Shown one piece after another: positions 49,299 to 60,600 of a stretch of 64,000 nucleotides of DNA (positions are counted from its first letter, which is position 1; each line of letters opens with the position of its first letter). Origin of the DNA: Pomacea canaliculata (taxonomy: Eukaryota > Mollusca > Gastropoda > Architaenioglossa > Ampullariidae); assembly GCF_003073045.1 (NCBI RefSeq), contig NC_037590.1, positions 5,854,016-5,918,015 on the forward strand, read 5' to 3'. The position numbers were made by a program, and so were the translations under genes. The notes below the pieces were generated by a model. That model was not told where the DNA came from and made no database searches. It was given only the letters and a program-made list of their open reading frames with translations.

Positions 49299-50584
49299 GT
49301 TTCGCATCCTCAGGGGCAGACAATCGCTGCAACTGTGGTGGGTCATCATGGCGCCTCCTTCATTTACTTGATTTTCTCGGCCTTTTCCTTTTTCATGTCA
49401 AAAGGATATCGAGGAAAGAACAAAGATCTACATGCCGGCAACAGTGATAAACACCCCTACAAAATATTCCCGACTAAGGATTCATATAACCTGGCGATCA
49501 CACCTGTAAACGATACAGAAACGATATCGCGAGAAGTTGATTTTTCAAAACACGTGGCATCTGTTTCTAAGAAGGTTTCAAACCAAAACAGAATTCTTTC
49601 GAGGGAAACGTATCAGACTTCCCAATCCCTCCACGCGTGCAAAATATTCTACAGGGCATGGTGATTCTACCCCCAGATGATCATCTCAAAGAACACATGT
49701 CCCACTTCCTACCTGGTCCACAGGTGTTGAACGACTTCTCACCTGGTTTCTTCCTCATCTCGGCGCCCCACGTGTGTGGTGGCAGCGACTCTCCGTCGTT
49801 GGTGGTTGTCGTTCCTTCGGTTGTATACCACTGGGAGATCCGGGCGGCAATTCGAGCCACGTGGGGAAGTCCTGCCCGAGGGAAACTGTGGCCAGGTCAT
49901 ACACATCGTCTTTCCGTCAAACTTGTTTTCGTATTCGGTGTCACTGACAAGAAGGGCAGCAGGGACCTGCACGAGGAATCCCAGCGGTACGGCGATATCG
50001 TCCAGGGGGACTTCCACGACAACTACCGAAACCTCAGCATCAAGACTGCAGCGGCACTGCAGTGGAGTGACACGCACTGCCCAGGTGCCAAGCACGTGCT
50101 CAAGGTGGACGAGGACACCTTCGTCAACATCCCTCTGCTGATGGAAGTCCTGGACTACATGTCTTCGCTGAAGCTGAAATTTGTCTTGGGTCACAGGCAC
50201 AGCTCTGTGCGTCCCCGTGTGGCAAGAGCAGGGCGGTGGGCTGTGGACCACGCTCTTTACCCGTTCTCGGAATTTCCTGCTTACCTGTACGGCCATTCGT
50301 ACGTCGTGTCCAGGGGCGCGGTGCCAGACCTCCTGTTCGCCTTCAAGCGGAGGCCACTGATGCCTAACGAAGACGTACTCTTCACAGGTGTGCTGGCCAG
50401 TGCTATGGGCGTGACTAGAATTCACTCGCACTCCTTTGCCCACGTTTCTGATCGACAACGGAACGCAACGTGGTGCGAAGAAGCGCGCGGTCTGAGGGTG
50501 TCGCGGACTCTGTTCCGGAGCGCCAGCGCCATTTTGAACATGTGGTTTGACATTATTCTCAGACGCTGTCATGGTGATGTATGA
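49299..50584 (+). pseudogene. GT31 gene H, frameshifted
   Basis: The exon follows CTGTTACAG. Compared with gene D, it has lost one base at the start of the anchor (ATGGCGCC versus ATGAGCGCC at ~49,349). It has also lost one T in the stem (near 49,600; D reads TTCTTTTCG), so anchor and catalytic domain are out of frame. Downstream, 49637-50584 is open for 315 residues with the complete domain: RAAIRATWGS, VFGV, YGDIVQGDFHDNYRNLSIK, KVDEDTFVN, YGHSYVVS, EDVLFTG, and a cysteine-containing tail. The catalytic part shows little decay, so the breaks are recent, or one is a sequencing error. Without the anchor, the open part could not enter the Golgi in the usual way. Confidence 0.85.
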
Positions 50585-51548
50585 CTTGCTTCTGTAGGTG
50601 AACTCTACCTCAAGTAAAAATTCAGATGCCTTGTGAACGATCGATGAAATAGGTCAGTCCATTGATCGTGAGCACTGTACTACTTTAGTTTTAGATGATT
50701 GTAGGTCAACTGTCAACCTCAAGATGGCGAACTTTGTGCTTTTTTTTATAACCATCTTCCATTTTGCTGAACTGTTTAATTATTGAATAATATACTTTAC
50801 CAATAACTCTTATTATCTTTGTTTCAATCCTATTTTTTAACCATCCTTATCGTGGATGATCAAGTTCTATTCGTTCTTTTCGAGCTTTTTGTCCCAATTT
50901 TTATGTGTACCAATTGCTTTCTGTTCATCTCTAAACAGTTCTTTCAGTTGGTACACCACATATCTCGATGAAAATATAAATATTATTAATCTCCACAAGA
51001 AATGTGGCTGTTCATTCGACTCTTCTGTTGTGTGCATTAAGAGTGTGTGTGTGTGCGAGAGAGAGAGATAGACAATATGTAAATATTTGTTCATGAGTTA
51101 GTAAATGGACGTATAAATATGCAACAATTGTCTCGCACGCGTGATGGTTCCTTGGGTGTATGATAAAAATGTTTAAAGCGCAAGTAAATATTGTTGTTGA
51201 TAGCTCTAGTGGTTTGGCGTATTCTTCTACGTGAACTACAGGAAAATAAATATCTGACGTCGTTTCGTTTGTATCTATGGGAGGGTCGAATAAAACAAAC
51301 AAACAAACAAACAAAAACCAAACAAACGTATTAGTTTACTGGGGGTAGTAATTGCATACTTATCTGACAGCACGAGATGTATTGCTCATTAGAAGAGTCC
51401 CTAAGGCAAGACAGGGGATTGCCGTCGATGAAAAATGTTTCAAGGCATTCGCAGGAGAGCAGATGAAGGAGCTCGATCACTGTTGTTGAGGTTAATAACA
51501 ATCGATCTATCGTTTTACAAAGGATGCAACCCACTTGATCCTCCCTTT

Positions 51549-51690
51549 AGAAGCCTGTCACCAGTATAGTTTAAATATGAATGAGGTCCTCGTCTCGGGC
51601 ACCTGTTCTTTCTCTGCATGTGGCATGTGTTTATAGGGCTGGCTGCATGTAGACTTAGCTGCTGGCTCGGCGTAAAACACCAATTCTCCC
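51549..51690 (+). mobile_element. tRNA-derived SINE, copy 2 (5' truncated)
   Basis: Begins within the tRNA-like part at AGCCTGTCACC and continues with CTCGTCTCGGGCACCTGTTC, CTGCATGTGGCATG and GGCTGGCTGC. It ends CTGGCTCGGCGTAAAACACC. The A box is missing. Plus orientation, opposite to the copy ~630 bp downstream. Confidence 0.6.
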
Positions 51691-52317
51691 CACTCACCCC
51701 ACACTCACCTACACTAATAGAAAGTATATATATATATCTTGCCTATAACCTGTACGGATTGTCTCTAATCCAAGTGAAATGGCCGCTTTTATTATGGCCG
51801 TAAAATCCTTTCTACAGTCTACACTAGAGCATATAAATCTTAACCAGCAACATCGAATTGCAAACCCTTGTAAATAAAAGCAAATGTACCTTAATTTTTG
51901 CAAAATATAACACTTTATCTAGTTTTACTTTCTTTCCTTTTTTTTTAACTCAGTGGTTGTGAACAGATCGAGGTGTTTAGGTATAATGAATTCATCTGTG
52001 TTTATTTAGGGGTGGTGGTGGCGAAAAGTGTCAATTGCTGTGCATGTTTGAATGTATGGATGGACAGATCAGCGTTTTGGTTTGAGCTCTCAATTATTAT
52101 TATGAATAATTAATGTAACAACACTTTGCTAATATCAAAATCTTGGTGGTTGGAATGACAACTAGAAAATGCATAGGCATGCGTGAAAATTTTGACCCAA
52201 TCACCTTCACTTTTTATTTTTAAGACATTCATGACTAATATACATGTACACTTCGATTGTTTGACGATAATTTTTCGAGCACATTGAGTGGAGCACGCGA
52301 GTGATACAAGGTGGGTG

Positions 52318-52453
52318 GAGGGAATTGGTGTTCTACGCCGAGCCAGCAACTAAGACCACAGCACGGCAAGGCAGCCAACCCTGTAAACAGATACCATACG
52401 CAGAGAAAGAACAGAGTGCCCCAGACGAGAACTGAACCCTGAACAGACAGCCT
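52318..52453 (-). mobile_element. tRNA-derived SINE, copy 3
   Basis: On the minus strand it contains GGGTTCAGTTCTCGTCTGGG, a good B box, then the family-specific CTCTGCGTATGG and TGCTGGCTCGGCGTAGAAC end. The A-box half is not recognisable. Confidence 0.65.
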
Positions 52454-52872
52454 TCCTGTGTTAAGGGAGATAACTGCACAGTACTCAACCTATGCGAAAA
52501 TGGCTGCTGCATCGAATTGGAGCTGTTCGTTGTCCGGATTCCATCACTTGCTAAAAGCTTGGGTTATTGTTTGATTTGGTAAATATTCCGCAAAAAATTT
52601 TGCGTTAGAAACTATTCATTTACGTAGATTTAAGATGCTTTTCTTGGTGTGTCTCTGGTCTTCCAATCATTGTTCAAAGTGCCACGCTAATAATAGAAAT
52701 GGCTTAGAAAGCATCATACTCAATGACATTTTTTAAAACCAAATTTCTTGTACCAGTTTATCAAAAACTTGTTAACTGTAAGAATAAAGTAGGACATTGA
52801 TTGCAGGTGTAAAAGATATAAATGCAATGAGTTTACATCTGAACAAGACTGCCTGTTGTTCAAAGGTGCCAA

Positions 52873-55444
52873 ATGGACCCTGAATCAGCCTATATTCTTT
52901 CTCACCTGGAAGATCCCTCAGGATCAAGTGCCTTCAAATTGAAAAATCTTAAGGTTTGAAATTTGAACTAATTTTTAAAACTTCTGTTCAATCTGCTGTT
53001 TGATCCATTTTGGGTTTTAATTTTTTTTTTTTTAGTTTGCTGTTCCTAGAGCATGTGTTAATTAATCTTTTTTTGCCGGTTTTATCCAGCTATTTCTAAA
53101 TTAGCAAGATGCATTTTTAGTTACATTAATGATGCCGCATTGTACCATTGTTTTATCCTCTCTTGAATGAAAATTATTCAGTTTTCTTTCTTTTTGTGTG
53201 CTGCTCATGTTAAAAATTAACAGTAATATTTATTTGTATTCGGCAGAAAATGAAGTTGATGATGTCTGCTGTTCAGGCAATCAAGCCATTTAAATGGGAA
53301 AAAAGTATAAGGGTCACCATCACCAAAGACTTCCGAAATCTAGGGGTAATTATTCATTATAAAGTTCTTTTTGCAGTTAATGATTGATGTGACATAGTAG
53401 AACAATTATTTTGTGCAATTTAAATGCAATTTCATATTTGGATAGGACATATATCTGATTTCAAAATATGAGTGCACAGTTTTAAGTGACACTTGCATGA
53501 ATGTGTTGAACTATCTATGTCAATTTATTGTAAGCAGTTTAAATATGAAGGGCTGAAAGTTCAGAATTTTAGGAGGGTTTACATAAAAGCTTATAGAAGT
53601 TTAAAGTCTTCAGATTTATTCTTCTTTGTCTATGGATCTAAAGAAAACAATAAATAAATCAGCCTTGCTTATGAAATTTTTTTCTTAAAAAAGGTATGTA
53701 TTTACACTATAAACTATAGAAACATTCAATATGAAATAGAATTTTTTTTTTGTTTTTCTTTGTTCAGAGTGACAAGAGTCTTTCAGAGGAAGCTCCCTAT
53801 ACCGAGGATCATCCAGTCCAACGATTGTTCACATGCATTGTCTGTAAACAGGCTTTTTTGCATATTGCTGATTGTATTCAGCATATGTACATGCATACAA
53901 AGAAAACATCACTTGCAAGATATGAAGCTAAAACATCGTCCCAGAATAATGAAGAACTTCTTGATAAAGTTGAAAAAAGAGAACCTAGTAATGATACCAG
54001 AGCCAAAGAAAGAAGTAAAAGTAATGAAAATGATAAATATGCAAGGAAGAAAAGTGAAAGGTTACAGGTTATTGGAGATAATGTTGAGATCAAGACAGAG
54101 AGTTCTTTTGAAAATGGGGAGTCTTCTATATATGAGACAGATGATAATGATGCTAGTTTACTCGAAGAGGAAATCTGCATTAATAAAGACAACAAAAAAA
54201 GAGAGGTAGATCAGAAAAAAAATTTCAGTGATGCATCCTTGCACCCTTGCGGAGAATGTAAAGCATTTTTCCCTAAAAGGTCTAGTCTGAAAAGGCATAT
54301 GAAGGTCCACAGGAAACCTCGGAAAAAGTTTGATTGCGATTTTTGTGGAAAAAATTTTCCTCGCAGTGGAGACCTCCTGCGACATAGACGCATTCACACT
54401 GGGGAGAAACCATTTATGTGCTCCGTTTGCAATTTGTTCTTTGCGCAAGCCAGCTGTCTTGCCATCCACAAACGCACCCACACTGGTGAAAGACCACATA
54501 AGTGTGATGTCTGCAGTGCTTCTTTTAGTGAACTGGGCACATTGAAACGCCACAAAAGGATTCATAGTGATGAAAGGCCCTATGTGTGTGAAGACTGTGG
54601 TAAGGCCTTCAAGCTCTCAAACCATCTTGTGGAGCACAGACGATTACACACCGGAGAGCGGCCATATGTCTGTGAATTTTGTGGTGCAGGCTTTGCGCAG
54701 TCCAACGGTCTTAAAAGCCATGCCAAGCAACATTCACTTGACCGTCCAAACCAGTGTAGCATATGCTTCAAAGCTTTTTCACATCCCAGATACCTGGAGC
54801 TGCATAAGCGCACACATGATGGAGAACGACCATATGAGTGTGACCAGTGTGACAGGACATTTCGAACAGCCTGCAATCTGGGTGCCCACAAAAAGCTGAA
54901 ACATGAATCTATCAATTCTTCAGGCCTGAAGCTGTTCACATGTGAAGAGTGTGGGGCCACTTTCTCACAAGCTTGCAACCTCGGCATTCATAAAAAGAAG
55001 AAGCACATTGATGGCACACCTAGTGGAGAGAAGAACTTTATATGTGAGATCTGTGATGCAAGATTCTATGAAGCTTGCAACTTGGGAGCTCACAAGAAAA
55101 TCAAACACACAGAGGAATCTGAGATTGGACAGAATGTATTTGAATGTGACCTGTGCAGTGCCAAATTCTATCGTGCCTGCAATCTTGCAGGGCACAAGAA
55201 GAGAAAGCATTCTGATAAAGGCACGGATGAACATGTTCATGTTTGTACTTTTTGCAGTGCTAAATTTGCTTCTGTAGTTGATCTTGAGACTCATCTCTCC
55301 AGAGCTCACATGGAGCAAGATCCTCATGCATGCCATCTCTGTGGCCTCATGGTGCCCAACATGTCTTCCTTTATGAAACACTTGGATGGACATGCCAATG
55401 AGAGATTTTCACATGATATCTTTACCCCTCACTCTCAAAGCTGA
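52873..55444 (+). CDS. C2H2 zinc-finger protein, 14 fingers
   Basis: Three phase-0 exons are proposed: 52873-52953, 53247-53345 and 53768-55444 (618 aa). An in-frame stop (52840-52842) precedes the first ATG. Donors are AAG|GTTTGA (weak) and GGG|GTAATT; acceptors are CGGCAG and TTGTTCAG. The N-terminus is novel to me, followed by one isolated finger (CIVCKQAF...HMYMH). An acidic/basic linker of about 130 residues comes next, then 13 fingers to the C-terminus. Fingers 2-8 are mostly joined by TGEKP/TGERP-type linkers, typical of DNA binders. Fingers 9-12 repeat the helix ACNLGAHKK with long 14-15-residue linkers. A nuclear sequence-specific DNA-binding role is expected from the family; target and orthologue are unknown. 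Confidence 0.92.
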
Positions 55445-57581
55445 AGTCTTTTCAAAGCATAAAGTTACTTTTACATAATTTGTGTATACTTATTTCATTA
55501 AAATTATAAATATTTTTTCTTTAAACAATTCTTCCTCAGAGCATTTATTCTCAATTAAAACTGCAAATAATAACAATAATAATAATACAGCTAGTTCACA
55601 AGATTATCTAGTTACAATTAAGCTTAAGAGTCAATGAACACTCACATTTTCTAGTTCCAAAAGCAAATGCATGCCTGACTGATCTAGTTTTCCCACAATA
55701 AATATTACAGTCGATACCGGTAAAAACGAATCCTCAGTACTAGATCAGAGTTGCATATAAAATCATATCTAATATCTGTTAAGGCATCAGAATCCTGATT
55801 TGAGATTGTGATTGCTATTATATCTCCTAAAGCTTTTAGTCACAGGAAATCAAGCATTACTGATGTATTAAAATCAGGATAGTTTGCTATTTTGGAGTGC
55901 CTGAGTTCAGAAGCATACAATTTTATCTGTACATTTCAGTTAATCTAATCTTTCAACTATTTTAGTTTACTATGAACCAATTGAAAACTCTTTTGTAGTT
56001 TGTTGTCAGTATTGCCTAACTTTTTTATAAAAAAAATATATTTGCTAAAAGCTGTGTATTGCATAATAATTCCAAGAGCAACCTTTGGCTCTGAATGTAA
56101 GCATTGTGAATCACACTTTTAGACACTATAAACTGTACACCACTATACACCACTATAGCATTGTATTCTTGCTATCATAAATGGTTGTGTTTAGTTAAAC
56201 CATTGTTAGCAAATGTAACTGAAGCTGACATGCAGAATATCTGTCTATATTTTTTAATACCTGCACTTAAAAGATATACTCAGTTTCAAGGTTAGTGTAA
56301 GTGATCAAATCTCTTTTCCATATGTCAAGTTATTCCTATGTTGAAAACAATGGCAAACAAGTTAAGACTGTCCTGTAAATCATCTTGCGCATGCAATGTA
56401 TATTTTGTGAATAAATGGCTTCTACCATTTAAATTTTGACTAACCCTGTATTATATACAATACATGTATACAGCCATCCAATTTTTTTCAGCATTTAATA
56501 AATAAATCGTAATTGTCATCATCAGAAGATTTGCTGAGTGCTGTATCACAGCCAAAGCTGGGCTCACTGTTCTGTACAAAGAAAAGAAAAATCTACAACA
56601 CACACATGCAGACAGAGAGAGAGCTGTATACACAGGTAAATCCTGACCAAAACTGAATAAGTGTGTAGGTCAGTGCCAGAGATAATTCACCTGCAGACTC
56701 ATCCACACACTACCATGAAGAGTGTAGCCAAGCACCAAGAAAAGCTCCAGTGCTGTCAGGAAAAGCTAGTGAAAGTGTTTCTTGAACAGGTACATCTTTT
56801 GAATTGTGGGCTAGAGTCAATGTGACGAAGATATAGATCAAAGGGAACACAGCAGACAGCATGTTCACCAAAATACTTAATGCATATCTTAGGAATTTCT
56901 AGAATAATCGGAGGAATAACAAAGATGTTGGAGAAGGAGTATGTATACTGTTAATAGGTCAGCGATGTACTTTGGAGAGAAGGGGAGGGGAAATTGATAG
57001 ATGAAGGACAGTTTAATTGTATTTGACACAGGCAGTTAGTGGAGTGACTTCAGTAAATAATTTTCTTCGCCTTCAGAATTAGTCGAGCAGCCAAATCATG
57101 AAGAGTTTAGACATGCGATCATCCATTAATAAGAATTGCTTTAAACGAGTCCACACAGGACATGGCCACAATCTACCCTTTCGGTTGTGTCAACAATCAG
57201 AAAAAAAGTCTTATAACACTATTCTCACGAATGGCAGCAAAAGATGAGAAACGCGCATGTCCATTACTTGATCAGCTTCACCACACAATACAAGCTTTAA
57301 GCGCAAGTGCCTCGTCGTGCTATATGACGGGAATAGTAGACCTTGCTTATGAAACGGAAAAGCAGACGATGCGAGAGTTTGCCTATTTACAGAGGTGCAA
57401 AAGTATGTCCACATGTACGCATACATCTATGACATCACTAACTAGAGCTTCTCCGGTGCAATAATATCCCGGCATCTCAATCGCCTTCCCCTTCGCCTAA
57501 TCAATAGTTTAATAATAATTTCGAAGATATATATTCTTAAAATCAGTGACATTGACATTCAGATAAAAAGTTCAATGTTAG
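55445..57581. other. 3' UTR of zinc-finger gene and intergenic
   Basis: AATAAA at 56410-56415 is a plausible polyadenylation signal, implying a 3' UTR near 1 kb. A 100-residue plus-strand frame at 57162-57464 has no recognised domain. Nothing else is supported. Confidence 0.5.
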
Positions 57582-57641
57582 TGACGTCTTGCGATACTGC
57601 AACGTAAACGCACATTTAAGGGACACGACTCTACTGACGTC
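57582..57641 (+). promoter_or_regulatory. Two CRE/UPRE-like TGACGTC sites before DNAJB11
   Basis: Perfect TGACGTC palindromic cores occur at 57582-57588 and 57635-57641, 41-100 bp before the ATG. bZIP factors of the CREB/ATF/XBP1 group bind TGACGT cores, and DNAJB11 is induced by ER stress in vertebrates. The functional link here is inference. Confidence 0.45.
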
Positions 57642-57681
57642 CCTCCCATAAATCCTTGCTTCCTGACACTAAAATTGAAAT

Positions 57682-60600
57682 ATGGCGTCCGTAGCGGCGA
57701 GTTCGTTTGTTGCTGTCAATTTACTTCTTCTTTTCGTTCAGGTTTTGGGCGGGTAGGTATCACAGTGCCCATTCATATAATGTGGACAGATTATTTTTAA
57801 CTTCATTTCTTAATAACGCTCATACGAAAGGTTTGTAATAGATTTTATTGAAAATGCTTCCGCTTTCGTAGCAGACAACACCTTCACGCGTCGTGGGGAC
57901 TTTTCATTGGCTAGTAGAGTAAACGTTGTTAAAAGTACGTGAAAAGATGTATATGACAGCTTCTGTCTTTAAAAAGGAGAAACAATTTAAATAGTTGAAT
58001 TGAAAATTTGTGTATAATATCTGCAATGCTTATTCGCATAGTAATCTTTTTCCAAACAGCGTGAATCGCTTTTTCTCTTCACTCCTCACACAACAGAGTT
58101 CTGTTCCCCGGCTAATAGTGTTGCTACACGCATGCAAATCATGAAATTAAAAAAAAGATTTTAGTCATCAAGGCAGATTTTGTTCGCTTTCAAGTTTAGC
58201 TTAAAGTGAAATAATTTGGCACTATTTTATTTCAGGAGAGATTTCTACAAAATCCTTGGAGTCCCAAGAAATGCGGATATTAAGCAAATTAAGCGGTCAT
58301 ATAGGAAGCTGGCAAAAGAACTCCATCCAGACAAAAATAGGGATGACCCTGAAGCTGAGCAGAGATTTCAGGATCTGGGTGCTGCCTATGAGGTTAGCTG
58401 GTGCTTTTTTGAGATAAATAGTGATAAAGGTCTCTTGCTGATGGCAGTTTTATATTTTAGATGGAGTATATCTAGTTATGGTCATTACTTCAAAACTACC
58501 TTACTTCCAGGCTTGATAAGAGAGTGGTCTGGTGTACCCAGACCCATGGCTGGGAATTGATGATTACAGTTACAAGGGGCCGGAGAGATCGTCTACCCCA
58601 GGGCCCATGCTGGTTCTCGGCAGCCCTGCTTACTTTGTCATGAAGTTCATGCCATTGATTTTCCTGTTTTTCATGATGCTAAAAGGGCATTTTTTTCCAC
58701 CTTAAGGTTCACAAAGCCCATTTCTAGTGCTCCAGAAAAGGTACTCCAGCACACTAAAGAAATTTAAGTATTCTTAAAGACTGCAGCACCCTTCATAGTT
58801 ATAATGTCAGCATTTTAAGGCAGAGATAGAAAAGAATGTGACGATAATTTAAAGTAATAGCATGATTTACATCAAAGTGGGTTTTTTAGACAGTGTATTT
58901 TTTAATATTTTGTGATGGTCACTATTTTGCAGCTAAAAAAGTATAAACATTGTCTCAGGCATTATTCATTGCTGTTATTTTTGTTCTCTTATTTCTCTCT
59001 TCTTTTTAAAGGTTTTATCAGATGAAGAAAAAAGGAAGGTATATGATCGACATGGAGAGGAAGGCCTGAAACAGGGAGATGTTGGAGGTGATCCCTTCTC
59101 AAGGTGATTGCTTTGTGACTATACTAAAAGATATTCCAGAATCTATACTAGTCATAGAAGCAGTGAATAGTAAGTGGTTCATCGTTTTATGGTCATGACA
59201 TAAAGAGGTCAGATCCTAACACTGCCTTCTGTCTTTTACCTTCTATGAAAGAACAGGTATCTATCAGTTGATGGGTGGACATAAGTTTTTGATTTGTTGG
59301 TGTGAGCAAGCCTTGAACCATTGTCTGTTTTGAAGTAGAGTGCAGTAACTAAAATGTCATGGAGCCTCCATCTGAAGTGACCATATGCATAAATTGCTCC
59401 AAAAATAAACCCTACATTTTCATTTGTGGAGCAATTTACGAACATTTTATATTTCTCAAAAGAAATTATTCCATCTTGATGTAAGACATTTGTATGTTCA
59501 GGTTGTAGTTGATATAAGGCAGTGGTTCTTAACTTTGTTTGAGGTACCGAACACACCAGTTTCATATGCACATTCACCGAACCCTTCTTTAGTGTCATCA
59601 CGAATTTACATAATCAGTCAGGTGTGTCTTGACCTTCGTGGCGGAGGCTCCGCCGAACCCCTGAGACCGACTCATCGGTTCGATAGAACCCCGGTTAAGA
59701 ACCACTGATATAAGGTGTCACAAGCAAGGCTCACTGAGCTTCACTCACTCCAGATATGCATGTTTTTTTTAAGCAGTTGTCTTTCTCTGTTGTCCAATTT
59801 GTGATATACTAACAGGGCTTCTGCTAAGGCTAAATTTTTTGGGGTCCCAGGGACCCCTTCTTCACATTTTTAAGGGGTCCCTGTTCTTCGCCCTAATTTG
59901 AAGGGAACCCCATTGACGAAAATTGAAGGGGTCCTCCGAACTTTTGATGCGTACTGTACGCAATTTTTTGCTTAAGCAGAAGCCCTGACTAAGTTTCCTG
60001 GCTGAGGTTACAGCAAATGTGATTCAAAGACTGCAGCAGGTCACAGGCAGAACAATTAACTTGCCAGCACAGAGATTTTTCTGTTGCCCTGCTAAGTGAA
60101 TATGATGGTTGCTTAGAGCTCAGAAATCTGCTTTTTATGCCTGCTTATGGTAGCATAGTCCTTCCTTTCTTATTTACAACACCATATAAAATGTCAAGTT
60201 TAGGTCCAACATGGACTGGAAGAAGTTGTGAAGATGATGATAGTGTATATAAGGAGAAAATTGTGTGTGCATTAAAAGAATAAATTTTAAGAGGATGTGA
60301 TGATATTTTGCTTTCCTATTTTATAAAACAGCTTCTTTGGTGGATTTGGGTTTGATTTTGGCTTTGGTGGAGGACGAGAATCAAGTCGAGAGATCCCAAG
60401 AGGAGGTGATATTATCATGGATCTTGATGTCACCTTGGAAGAGCTCTACAGTGGAGATTTTGTGGAGGTATAAAGTGCCATTTAAAACGTTATGGTGCAT
60501 AAGTCTTGCGTGTTATCTCACATGCATCCTGTTCAATATAGTATCTTATTTGTTTCAGATTCTTTAAATATTTGCATTATTAACTTTTGTTTCTTTATTT

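Larger units (their letters stand above)
50585..52872. other. H-to-zinc-finger intergenic region
   Basis: Contains the probable 3' UTR of H, a GT/GA simple repeat near 51,044-51,070, an AAAC repeat near 51,294-51,325 and two inverted SINE copies. A possible 5' exon of the zinc-finger gene begins after GATTGCAG near 52,806. No other gene is recognised. Confidence 0.5.

Noticed and set aside
49739-50572. 277-residue frame antisense to gene H
   Set aside because: Shadow of the GT31 coding strand; the same shadow appears antisense to gene D, with no independent domain.
57162-57464. 100-residue plus-strand frame just upstream of DNAJB11
   Set aside because: No recognised domain, no clear splice or promoter context; kept only as an intergenic note.
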